A program made the position numbers and the translations under genes. A model generated the notes under the pieces. It worked only from the letters and a program-made list of their open reading frames with translations. It was not told where the DNA came from and did not search any database. Below are positions 39,905 to 50,404 of a stretch of DNA of 64,000 bases, one piece after another; within the stretch, counting starts at the first letter, position 1; each line of letters opens with the position of its first letter. The stretch is from the NCBI GenBank assembly GCA_914767715.1, contig OU612074.1, positions 13,998,062 to 14,062,061 on the forward strand, read 5' to 3'. The stretch is from Membranipora membranacea (taxonomy: Eukaryota; Bryozoa; Gymnolaemata; Cheilostomatida; Membraniporidae).

Positions 39905-40115
39905 AGGCCCGTAGTTCTGGGGGAGGCAGAGAGGCACTGCCTCCCCTAGAAAGCTAAATACAGCTGCCTAAAAACACTATAATTGAATAATCCATGTCAG
40001 AATCAGCTCCACTGGGATTTCCATTTGGGGAAGAGCTTACAGCACCCCTCCTGGTAATGCTTCGGACGCACCTCTGACTTTGGCTCCCCTACCGTTTTTT
40101 TCTACTACAGCCCTG
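39905..40115 (+). repeat. Dispersed repeat B, copy 2
   Basis: Related to 36,628-36,870 as described there. It begins CCCGTAGTTCTGGGGGAGGC and ends CTACAGCCCTGC. Non-coding. Confidence 0.65.
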
Positions 40116-40526
40116 CTCTAATTTGACGTGTTTACTAACCAGGAGGGCCGTGCTGCTACAAAGTGTGAGGTATTTTGACCGTTATCAACGCGACAGAATT
40201 GCACAAAATCATTGCTCTTTTAGATTTAAAATTTACGCCTACTTATCAAACAGTAAACAATTTTTGAGCAAGCCCTCTACCTCATCATCATGGGGATTGA
40301 TAGAGAAGACATCCAGATGTACAAATTAATAGGATACACATTACATTGTGGCTTCACAGAAATAACCCTCCCTCCCCCTCTATAGACCAGCTTTCATAGG
40401 TGAGAATCGATTGGTGTGATCTAGGTGGTAGGGAATTGGCTGTGAGACTGACTAGCGGTTATGCGCCAGTCATGCCAGGGCAATTAAACATGTAAAGAGG
40501 GAATGATCTTTGTCAGTAGTATGAAT

Positions 40527-40614
40527 AACCACCTAGAGTTCTTGGTTGAACCAACGAGCAATATTCATTGGTTCAACCAATATCACTATCTATGTCTAGA
40601 CAGGTCTAGGTGGC
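40527..40614. repeat. Foldback element (CCACCTAGA ends)
   Basis: The ends AACCACCTAGA and TCTAGGTGGCT are complementary. The interior carries TTGGTTGAACCAA and TTGGTTCAACCAA, which pair with each other. It is upstream of the caspase and not clearly related to family F. Confidence 0.6.
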
Positions 40615-41350
40615 TGTTGGACAAGTCATAGGTATAACTTTTTGGACCAACTTTGAAGATCTAAACCCCATCCCTAGTAGTTAAAGGTGGTCCTTATTTC
40701 ACCTTACCACCATCATCATATGCCATGGCAAATAAAAAAAGGCTGATTCCTGAGTAGATGGATCAAGGTTGGATCAAGGAGTCCCCTCTGTAACTCCTTG
40801 GTTGGATGCAGCTCACACTTTTCAAACATACCTAAGATTATGGTTCTACACCTTGATGCTGTGATTGTTGAAGCTTAGATCCAATGAGTTGATGAATACT
40901 CCACTGTCGCTCCAGTAGGGCATGCAGTGTTTTTTTCTTCTGATCCTGTTCACTCACCTCAATCACACAGGCCTGCTCTATTTCCAGTCATTTCTTGATT
41001 AAGTAAACATGTGCATTTGTTTACAAAGGCACTGGTCACACCTCAGCCTTTGGCAATAATCCAATCAGAATCAAGAATGACACATTCATTGATGTCTGTT
41101 TATTTTTTCTCAATAACATTGAGACCTCATTTTCTCATTATTTACAGGAATTACTACTTATCGATAGTTGGGGATCATTGAATTCCATATATTCAGATAT
41201 ATCAGAAGAATCTAATTCAGTGTTGGGGATTCATCAGTCCTGTCTGTTTATAATCATAAATTAGTCCAGAATATTGTCAATCACACATGATCGAGCATTT
41301 CAGAAATTGATGCTGCTTAATGAGAAAGTTATTTTGAAATCTAAACCATA

Positions 41351-43570
41351 ATGGATCAACAACAGAGAGGAATTATCCAGAAAAACTATGTTGCTCTTGT
41401 TAGAGACTTGGAATGCTCTGAGGACTTTCTAAGCTACTTTGTGCCTCAGAGAGTCATGACAGAGACAATGATTGAGGAGATTATGGTGAGTTAACATACT
41501 GAAACTGATGATCCAGTAGTGAGGTTTCTCCTTAACTTAAGTAAAGGAGTCTTTTGTGTGAGGACAGCATTTCTTTTAGTTTCATGGACTGGAGTCAAGG
41601 ACAGGAGATTTCCAAGTCCAGCCTTACCATTCCGGGTTGTCATGAGGGGAGAACCAAATATATTCTTCCGATTCTTCCGATAGGTTGATCGCCGTCGGAG
41701 TAGTTGTCTCCTTTCAAGGGCGATATGCTGTGTAGTGATAACAGAGTGAGACTTGATTATCTGGATGTAAATAACAGTATATCTTTCATCGGATATGTAA
41801 CAGTTAGGTATTTTGTATAGCTTCACAGCCACGACTCACGACCAAATATAGTACTGCTAGAGTGACTGGAGTGCTAATTACCTCTGGGTGCATATTCTCC
41901 AGTCACAGATTTTAGCTAGAGGGATATGACATATGTGCTGCCGATAAGATTAGAGCTATCTTTAAAAAACTGACTGTGGGTGTTGAGTTGTCCGACCTCA
42001 TTGTTGTTGGAGTAGTTGAAGGTCAAGCTTTTGGAGTAGACATGTCATTAACCTACCCCTATTCAATCATGCTAAACCTCAAAACACTTATTTGTTACAG
42101 CACACTCCAAGAAGTGTCAGTAGGAAACAAAATTATGTCAAATTTTGTCTGTGCATCCTTTACCAATCATTTCTAATATATACCGACCCTATCTACACAT
42201 TATACCGTTGCGAAGAATCACATATATTCGGCCCTGGCTCGGTGATCGTTACCTTGTCATTGAACGGTGTAGTCTATACATGTATGCAATCTGTGATATT
42301 GTTGGGTTTTGTTGATTAAAAAAAATGGTTGATTTAAATCAAGTTGTCTTATCACACACCACATGTGCGGCGAAATACCAGTTGGCTTAGGGGCTAGGCC
42401 GCAATATCTGAGCCAGTTTACTCTCTGTTTTCAGACAGGTTGGAGCACACCTGGGGGCCAACTAAACCCCAGTAGTTGATGGACTGCAGTGGGTTTCGAA
42501 CCCACGACCTTCAACATTTGCATGCTAAAGCAACAGCGCTCTCAACAACCGAGTCACCTCGTATTCCTGGAAACTAAGGTCTAAGGTTTCTTTTACCAAA
42601 GTTTTTCAATTGTGAATATTGTTTCTACTTTAGTCAAAGACTACCGGGAAGAAGAAGAACACACACTTCTGGATCACTGTACAGAAGAAGGGTACACACG
42701 CATTCGACATATTATATGATGCCTTGGTGAGAGCTTATTCTGTTACCTTATATTTTGGAAAGATAATTGCAAATTCATTAATTTGAAGGTTTTTGCAACG
42801 TGGCAAGCTATTGTTGTCGGTTTTTACTTTCCTGATCAGCAAATGTGAATGGATCCAGGATCTACAAACCCAGGACCTTGATCTCAAATCCAACGCCTCT
42901 AACACCAAGCTATCCCTGATCCATGATACTTGTTGTTTCTCAACCCTCTGTTGCATCCATGATATTCGGCATGTTTAGAACTCAGGCGTACCTATTCTCT
43001 TGGTATGAAAGGAAAGGAATTGTTTGCATTAGGCTTGAGTTTTCTGAGGCGAGTACCCCATTGTAAGTCATCATATCCTCCGGCAAACTCTGAAATTTGA
43101 AATACATTTCACACATTAGGCTTCATAGTAAGGAATTTTTTGTCAAGCCAGGAGTACCATACTAAAATCGGTACAGAGTGCAGACATAAAAACGTGGTAC
43201 ATTGAACCATTTATGACATATTATTACACACAGGTTACTATTGGTAACTATATGACTTTAACTTATATGTATAAGTTACAAGTAGACATGATGTTATGCT
43301 ATTGTATCTCATGAACTGGTGATTCGGCATCGAAATTTCTAAGCCTTATTTGTGGGGTTTTCACTTAGATTCCATATAGTGAAGAGGCAGCATCGCAGAA
43401 CTTGTACAAATTTGACCAACTAGGATCATGGTTTTGTATCCACTTTCATATTCAGATTACAGTTTTGTCTATGTCTCATGTAAAAAACCTCTCACTGTGT
43501 TAATTTTTAGATAGAGACGTTTCAGTTTGATGTAGCTGATTTGCTGAAGCCGCAGTTAGCGCCGAGTAGA
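41351..43570 (+). CDS. Caspase CARD domain exons
   Basis: Exons 41,351-41,485 and 42,634-42,726 plus the first 60 bases of 43,511-43,695. They read MDQQQRGIIQKNYVALVRDL, then FLSYFVPQRVMTETMIEEIM. The second exon gives FWITVQKKGTHAFDILYDAL and the third FQFDVADLLKPQL. The pattern L-V-x-D-L, V-[ML]-T-x-x-M, KKG-x-x-AFD-x-L-x-x-AL and D-[LV]-A-D-L-L is that of a caspase CARD. CARDs bind other CARDs in activating platforms. Both introns inside the domain are phase 0. Confidence 0.88.
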
Positions 43571-46500
43571 CTTAATGCCACAGAGCCCGTACAAGAGACA
43601 GGAGACCCTGGAGGCGCTGCAGGGGGTGGTGGTGCAAGGGGCGGTGGTGCAGGAGGGGGAGGAGGTGACAGAGGAGGGGATGGGGATTCTCCAAAGTGAG
43701 TTTTATGCACATTGATGAAGTGATATACTATTTGCATGTTGATCTCTGATTGATAAAGAGTGAACTAAATCATTTTGTATGAGTACCATCACAAGGAGTT
43801 TGGTGTAGCTGCTCGTGTTCAATTTTATTAATTTGGGGCGGGTACATGTTAGTTACTGATACTAAAATGACTGTCATGCTCAGAGATACCCATGGTAATA
43901 GTGTAGTATCGATGTCAGTGGGAGTGTTAGGAGTCAACCAATTAGTTAGTCATTGTTAGGGATGTGAGGCCTATTTTTCCACAGATTCTTTTTTTACCTT
44001 CTCCAACCTTTATCTAGTTTTCAGCAATAATAGTTTTTTTCAATATAGTTTTCTTGTTATATTGGTTAGAGTCTGTTGGACAACGATCAGGCTGCTTGAC
44101 TGATTATCCACTTTTATTTTGTAGTGTTGGAGGTCCAGGAAGATCAGGTTAGCATTAGAACAATATATTATCCCCTTGTGGCGGCGTGATATAACGAAGG
44201 TATCTGTGCGCCTTCTGCAATATCACTTGGTCACCAGAGGGAACGAACTTGATCAGGGAGATGTTACTATGTCTTTTCTATGTCTGCTTTAGAAGAAGTG
44301 TGTGACAAGATGATACCATTCTGAGACCGCTTTAGAAGTGTATCATGTTGTTTAATTATGCAAAGTTTACACTTTAATGTATAGGAGACTTTGTTGATTG
44401 GTAGAAGAGTCCATGGCATGTCTGTTTAATCCATTACAGGCCATCCGAGGGAGATGATACATGGTAAATTATGATATTGTCTTAGGAATGCTTGGTGGTT
44501 AAGGGCTTCTCTGCATGAAATTTTACTTTCGTAATTCACAGACACATTGCTATGTGATTTGGTGACATTGGAGTTGTTCTCTCTTTGAACTTGTACTTCA
44601 GAGAGTAAACAACTTTTATTTTTCTCTGTATTCCTTTTATATTCTGTATCCAGAATCCCAGAATGGATTCTTGTTGTGGTAGAACAATAGAACTTAGATA
44701 GACCCTTAAGATTTGGTCAGGCATACTTTAGGCGATTTACCACACATTGATTGCCAAACAAACGCAGGATGGGTAGCTGAAAGGTTCACGGTGTAATGCC
44801 ACAAAGTTTATTACAAGACCATTTGAGACACTTCATACTCAATAACTCTATTTATATCAAATTTCAATCTCCATTACCCTGGTCAGCCTAATTTCATGAA
44901 TAACCTCCTACTAACTGACCCATCGGATCGTGGGTTTTGTTGACTACTTTCTGCTTCTCATGTGGAGGGTACCATCAAAGCAGGTATCTAACCTTCAAGT
45001 TAAAACGTGCCTCATACTTATATGAACTGTCCCATAACCTGCTGAACCAATAACACCAAAGTTCCTAACGGGTATCGGCTTATTTTGAAGGCTTTCTTTA
45101 TAGTTTGTGGAACTTAATATTACTCCATAGTTTCACTACACAGAATTAAATTCTTCTCATAGAATGGAAATATTAGCATGACCCTATCCAATTAAACCAC
45201 TCGACACAGGGGCTGATCCGACAATGATCTTATTGGCTGTCCCTACTAGCAAACAGAAGGTAGCCTGGGAAATGGTCTTGTTTACAAAACTGCAAACGGC
45301 AATAAAATGCCTTCAGTGTTAATGGTTTTGGGCATTTCTAGAAATGCTACTAGGGACCGGCTATTTTTGCAAGCCCTTTGTTTGACAAAATAAAGCTAAT
45401 TATGTTATTCCAGATATGGATTTCAATGTTTCACTATCACGACTTGTCTGTTTACAGAGGAGGTAGATCGACCGCCCACAGCTCATCCTGACGATGACGC
45501 GGACAGCGAACTCTCTGATGAGGATGAATACTTAGATGAACGAATAGATTATCTCGATGAAATCAGTCTCAGAGTCAATCCAACCTGGAAGCGCAAGATC
45601 AAAGACCTCTTCTTCTCAGATAACGTAAGTTATCTGGACACATCATGAACATACACGCACCCGTACTAATAAGTAACGATCTGTTTATTTCCACAAAAAA
45701 CTCAAATTTTCTCCCAACATAATGATTCATAATGCATACTGGAAAGTCTATTTCAATTCAATTCATAAAGACTGTGTTAAACATGCAAACTTTAAACCAA
45801 CAGCCTGCATGTTGCATCAGAATTGATTGAAGGTTCCAATGTGTTACACAAGTAGTAAAGCAGTACACCTAGGGTCAGGAAACTCATATATGTTAAATCT
45901 AAAACACTGCTTGAGCTCCCACATTTGGTCACATATGAACAGAGAAGTCTTATTTTGCCTTCTCTTTCTTTCCTACATTGAGCAAATATACACCAAAGTG
46001 TTTTGAGCTCCTGTGTCAATAGTGAGCAACCTCAAACCTGCCTCGCATTCCATCTCCAATGATGTTGAAAGGCATTTAGCTCAGATTACAATGATTTCAT
46101 CATTGATTTCATCATTGATTTCGGCGCTCAAATTGGGCCAGTCATACATTTAGCAAATAGGTTTGACATTGTCGTCGGACGGGGGCAAAGTCTGGGGGGC
46201 TCAGACTATAAATAATTTATTGGTTTAACCTGGATACATTGATGCAAAGTAGGGCCTTGATAATGATTTCACAAGTGATACATAATTTGGAGAACCTTAT
46301 CTTATCTGATCACATTTTCCATTGTGGACTATCTGTTATTGAGACTTATAGTTCATGTCAAGAAGATAGCATAGCAGCCTATATCTGCTGTCATTCAAAG
46401 TTATATACACTCCCCGCCCCCCATTCACATACAAAAAAGCTTGGGCACACAATATATGGAACCACCCTCCACTTCTATATAGAATCAGGAAGTAGAAACT

Positions 46501-49500
46501 CATTAGCTTCAATGCGTTTATGTCAATTCGAACATCAGCCCATTAGCTTTTAGATTCACCAATCACATCATATATATATATATAATAGGAACACCTCACA
46601 AAGTGTAAGTGTAAGGAAATACGTATGCATACAGCTGTTGTGAGAATTTGATACCTCGAACATCAAAGCAAATTTAGGACTTCCTAGTCGTAATCAAAAC
46701 CAGAAGCAAATAACAGTGACAGGTGGTAGGAGTGGTAGGAGCGGTAGCCGATGATTGATTGAACACCCCTCAGCCACACAAAGCTCATTATTACTATGCT
46801 CACAAAGCTTATCATAACTAGATTATGGGACTCATGGGGATAGTATGGCCTTAAGTAATTTTTTGCCCTTCTGTGTTAGACTCATGATAAATTTATTGCC
46901 TCATGTTTGTTGACTGACTGTTATTATCAGTATCAGTTGATCAGATAGAATGGTTTGATCAATTTTTTTCCGAATTCATCCTGAATACTTTCAAAAGAAC
47001 AAATTATTTTCTTTTGTCATTCAGCAAAGGTGTCACTATTGGAATATTTGCATGTTTTTCAATCAACTCAATCCAACTCATTGTATAAATTTCCATGAAG
47101 AGAAATGAATCCTAAAAAAATGAGGGAAAAATTTGCCAGCTCGTGATCAACTCAAAGGTATAGATTACAAATTCATTCTATGTTTATAGCAAACCATGTC
47201 TTTTTAAATATTGATACCAATGTCTTTGTTGATACCGATCATTACCGATTGTTACAGGTTTACCGAATGTCTACACCAAGCAGAGGTAGATGTCTAGTTA
47301 TAAATAACAGATACTTTGATCAGGAGCCTAAGTCACCGGGACAGGAGAGGTTAGATCAGAGAGACGGCTCAGAGATGGATGTCAAGAACATCTCAAAAGT
47401 ATTCAAGAGACTCTCATTCGAATGTGAAGTCAAATCTGAACTAACTGCTCAAGTATGTATGAATTTAGTGATCATTTTCAAGCTAGTTACATGGGAGTCG
47501 ATTCCTCTCTGGTTGAGGTTGAAAGTCTCCACAGGAATTCATTGACCAATTTCATCTAAATGGAAGATTTTCTGTAACATTACAACTTGCGAGCCGTTTC
47601 AAGACTTTGTTTTAATTTTCTGCATTAGGCGTATCTGTCTTGATAAGCTTTATCAAGACTCGCACTTGCATCCCATAAAATTACACCATCCCACCATTAC
47701 GACCCTATGCAACACAGGTTACTTGAAGTGCTCAAACATTGCGCAGGTCAACGGTAATAGTATTTCACTATCAACCACATTCCTAGTTGAGCGGAATGTT
47801 GTTGATAATAAAATACTACTTCCATCGACCTGGGCAATGTTCGAGCACACAAACTTCATAAAAGGCTTTATATGGCCATTGCTCACAAAGATTACTCAGT
47901 TTTGTTGAACTAAACCACAATGCTATTGAGAATATCTAATATCTAAGTCTATGGAATATCTAATCACCAAATACCAATCTAACTACAACTTACAAGCTGG
48001 GAAAACCAGATTTTCCCAGATTAGTCAGCATTGCCGTTGCCAGCACGATAAATTGGCTTGTTGGTCCATAAGCCAAAGTGGAGAGTCATGGAAGTTTCCG
48101 CAAATCATTGAACAAAAGCATGCCTCAACAAAATCAATACTCGTTTTCCACACAACTGGTTTTTTTTAGGATATGGTTGCTGCAATAAAAGAGGAAACTA
48201 AAGATCACAGGCACAAAGGTCAAGGCTGTTTTGTTTTGGTGATTATGACTCATGGTACTGAGAACTTGATATACGGACAGGACGGCCGGGGAGTTAAACA
48301 CTCGGATATATTCGATCTGATGTCTCCTTACAAGTTCCCAGCTATGGCAGGCAGGCCTAAAGTTATCATCCTTCAGGCCTGTTCCGGAGGTATAAAGTCA
48401 GAGAATTTCACTGGCAATGTTTGGGGGTTCTCATCTTTTTGATGTTACCATAATATGTATGCTATTGCTATGTATGCTATAGTATGTATGCTTATTGCTA
48501 TGAAGTGTATAACATAACATAAGCAATGAAACTTTACCTGCCAATTCCTATCATATAGCGTTTGACATATAAGTTTAACGGAGTGGAATTTTGAAATACC
48601 AGCATGACAGAGGGCAATGGTAGGGAAATCCCTGAATGTGCATTAGTCATCGAGAAATAATATTACAACTACATATTATAGTATATAATAGCATATAACC
48701 AGAGACTATAGATAGAACTCTAGGTATTAGTATACACTCATTTACAACTCTCATCGACTAGAGCAATATCACTTAAACTAGATCACATACTGCCGTATCA
48801 TTCAGCGTCATTCATCAAAATATCAGGAAAATAAAAGTGGAAATTTTGAAGAAAAAAGGGATACTTGAAGAATTGTCCTGACTGGGCTGTATGATTTGAC
48901 TTCATGTGACATTTGTAGACATCAAAGGCCAATGTAAAATGAGTGATATTCTTTATTTGGTTTCAGGACGCACCGACACGATGGGCAGATTTGCCAACGA
49001 CAGTGGAAGTACAAAGTCGGACTCGCGACCTCCACCCTCACAGTTCCTATCATCTACAGCAGCTGATCCTGTAGATACTCAGTCTACAGCCGCAGTACCT
49101 TCATCGCCGATAGAGAAACCTTTCCCTGGTGCTTTTCTCTCTACTGATGACATCTATATCATGAAAGCCAGCTTTCTAAGTAAGTCTACCACAAAGGCGC
49201 ACAAATAGGCATACAAAGCATAGAAATGTCATGTTACTGTTCTCATAATATATAAAGCTATGAATCAAAAGAATGGTATTGAGTACACAATTTGACCTTT
49301 ACTATTTGACTTAGGTATCTCTCGAAATATAAGAGTAATGGCTGAGAACTTACTGCTATTATCAATTGGCAACACATATTGTACAAACTAGAGAATTATA
49401 TATCAGCATTTTCTCCTAGCCTTGTCAAACCGTAATCAATAAAAAAAGTTAGTAACCGGAATAATTCATCATTATTATTATCTTGGTACATACAATATGA

Positions 49501-50030
49501 TTATTTCAAACACTTTCACACCATTGATATAACCTTTTCTCTTGTTACAGGTTATGTATCATCGCGCCATACTCGACAGGGTACTTGGTTTATTAGAGCA
49601 ATTGTAGAGGCTTTATATAAACATGCATGTCACAGAGACCTACAATCACTTTTTAGACAGGTGAGAAATGTTTCTTTTTTCACCACCTTCTCCAACAATC
49701 GCTATAAATATGCTCTAGCAAAAACAATACCAATACAAGTGCAAATACCATGTGCCTGTAAACTAGATTTTCGATACTTATGGCAATAACTATAATTGGG
49801 TATCCTCGCCCTTGAGTTTGATATATAGCTAGCAATTGGAGCTGAATAACTTTATAATTATTTAATATTTGTACATTTGACAGGTACAGAAGAAAGTAAG
49901 AAATAAGAGCATAGTGTCACAAAGAATGCACGGACACACAAGTGGTCAGATGCCGACAGATACCTGCACATTTAGAGACGACAAAAAACTTTATTTATTC
50001 CCTGGTTATAATCCTGCAGATCACGCTTGA
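41351..50030 (+). CDS. CARD-containing caspase (initiator type), 10 exons, 495 aa
   Basis: Cysteine protease cleaving after Asp, expected in the cytosol and activated by CARD-driven clustering. Exons: 41,351-41,485; 42,634-42,726; 43,511-43,695; 44,125-44,147; 45,458-45,624; 47,258-47,452; 48,170-48,389; 48,967-49,179; 49,551-49,660; 49,884-50,030 (TGA). Lengths sum to 1,488 nt and every phase fits. Order: CARD (about 1-96), Gly-rich linker (about 103-135), acidic linker (about 150-175), p20 (about 190-339), inter-subunit linker, p10 (about 388-485). The catalytic His is in VIMTHG (about 294) and the Cys in QACSG (about 337). Substrate-pocket Arg are seen in RGRCLVINN and SSRHTRQGTWF. CARD plus p20/p10 resembles caspase-2/-9 types, and I do not assign orthology. 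The start ATG opens directly on a CARD helix. Confidence 0.92.
42366..42560 (-). mobile_element. tRNA-derived SINE in caspase intron 1
   Basis: Read on the minus strand from about 42,560, GTGACTCGGTTGTTGAGAGC resembles a pol III A-box and GTGGGTTCGAAACCCACTG contains a good B-box (GGTTCGAAACC). An unrelated tail to about 42,366 follows. The acceptor-stem halves do not pair, so it is not a working tRNA gene. Confidence 0.65.
42838..42935 (-). mobile_element. tRNA-derived SINE fragment in caspase intron
   Basis: On the minus strand, GGGATAGCTTGGTGTTAGAG (A-box-like) is followed by GGTCCTGGGTTTGTAGATCC (B-box-like) at tRNA-like spacing. It lies between CARD exon 2 and the Gly-rich exon. Confidence 0.45.
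43571..45624 (+). CDS. Caspase linker exons, including Gly-rich tract and 23-nt microexon
   Basis: The rest of exon 3 encodes a linker dominated by Gly with some Ala, Arg and Asp (about residues 103-135). Microexon 44,125-44,147 (acceptor TTTTGTAG, donor GTTAGC) adds NVGGPGRS and is the only piece found that joins the phase-2 end of exon 3 to the phase-1 need of exon 5. Exon 5 (45,458-45,624) is strongly acidic (HPDDDADSELSDEDEYLDE) and ends NPTWKRKIKDLFFSDN. Asp residues here are candidate prodomain cleavage sites. I infer this from position only. Confidence 0.75.
43741..43930 (+). repeat. Dispersed repeat C (MITE-like), copy 2 in caspase intron
   Basis: Same element as 25,664-25,860, here directly after the Gly-rich exon of the caspase. 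It carries ATCTCTGATT near the start and CTCAGAGATA internally. Confidence 0.8.
47258..48389 (+). CDS. Caspase p20 catalytic subunit exons
   Basis: Exons 47,258-47,452 and 48,170-48,389. The first reads YRMSTPSRGRCLVINNRYFD, then RDGSEMDVKNISKVFKRLSF and VKSELTAQ, the standard start of a caspase large subunit with its pocket Arg. The second carries the catalytic His (VLVIMTHGTENLIYGQDG) and the catalytic Cys (VIILQACSGG). The active-site pentapeptide is QACSG, where QACRG, QACQG or QACGG are usual. The other key residues are intact, so an active enzyme is expected. Confidence 0.93.
47727..47849. repeat. Foldback element, family F, copy 4 (caspase intron)
   Basis: GTGCTCAAACATTGCGCAGG pairs with CCTGGGCAATGTTCGAGCAC. 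The inner GTATTTCACTATCAACCACA pairs with GTTGTTGATAATAAAATAC. It lies between the two p20 exons of the caspase. It has the same GCTCAAAC-type ends as copy 3 with different stem bases. Confidence 0.82.
48967..50030 (+). CDS. Caspase inter-subunit linker and p10 subunit exons
   Basis: Exons 48,967-49,179; 49,551-49,660; 49,884-50,030. A Pro/Ser/Thr-rich linker of about 45 residues contains TAADPVDTQST, whose Asp residues are possible maturation cleavage sites. The p10 part reads DDIYIMKASFLSYVSSRHTR, QGTWFIRAIVEALYKHACHRD, LQSLFRQV, then QMPTDTCTFRDDKKLYLFPG and an 8-residue tail to TGA at 50,028-50,030. The S-x-R-x-x-x-x-G-[ST]-W-F motif is the p10 substrate-pocket signature. Confidence 0.9.
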
Positions 50031-50398
50031 GATTTGTAGTTTTTGTAGCGCAATCTGACATTGTCACACCAAGTACTTTGGCTGTAAGTGAAATATGTGC
50101 TATAGGTGAAACTTATATTGAATTTTGACACATTTTGAATGTCACATTTCACAATCTTAATGCGATGTGAGCAGGGAGGACATTCAGTCAAAGTATTATC
50201 CCTTTGCATAGAAATGATAGAAAACTATGCATGTTCACGATGTCATCTTATATCAATATATTTTTCACCATAAATATAGGCCTTCTGTGTGTTTGCACAG
50301 TCCTACCATGCAGTATAAATATTTTTCTTTTCCCCTTCAAAAAGCTAGGTTAAAATGTTCAATACCACATAAATTAAATACAGAAATTCAAAAATATA

Positions 50399-50404
50399 AA
50401 TAAA
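50399..50404 (+). promoter_or_regulatory. Candidate polyadenylation signal of caspase gene
   Basis: AATAAA about 370 bases after the caspase stop codon. It is the first canonical hexamer I noticed on this strand downstream of the gene. There is no further support, and in AT-rich DNA the motif is frequent. Confidence 0.3.

Larger units (their letters stand above)
33546..41350. other. Intergenic region between divergent sacsin and caspase genes
   Basis: About 7.8 kb with no convincing coding sequence on either strand. It carries foldback elements at 35,737-35,856, 36,129-36,244, 37,700-37,831 and 40,527-40,614, and dispersed repeats at 36,255-36,421, 36,628-36,870 and 39,905-40,115. A tRNA-like B-box (GGAGTTCAAATTCTG) lies near 39,594. 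Both promoters must lie here or in upstream non-coding exons. No TATA box or initiator could be assigned with confidence. Confidence 0.6.

Noticed and set aside
42482-42560. Functional tRNA gene on the minus strand
   Set aside because: A- and B-box-like words are present, but the acceptor stem does not pair and the sequence continues into a SINE-like tail.
43522-43737. Proline-rich minus-strand open frame
   Set aside because: It is the antisense of the Gly-rich caspase exon. GGN codons read backwards as Pro/Ala.
46239-46553. 104-codon plus-strand frame inside the caspase intron as an exon
   Set aside because: It has no caspase resemblance, and the flanking exons 45,458-45,624 and 47,258-47,452 already join in phase 0.
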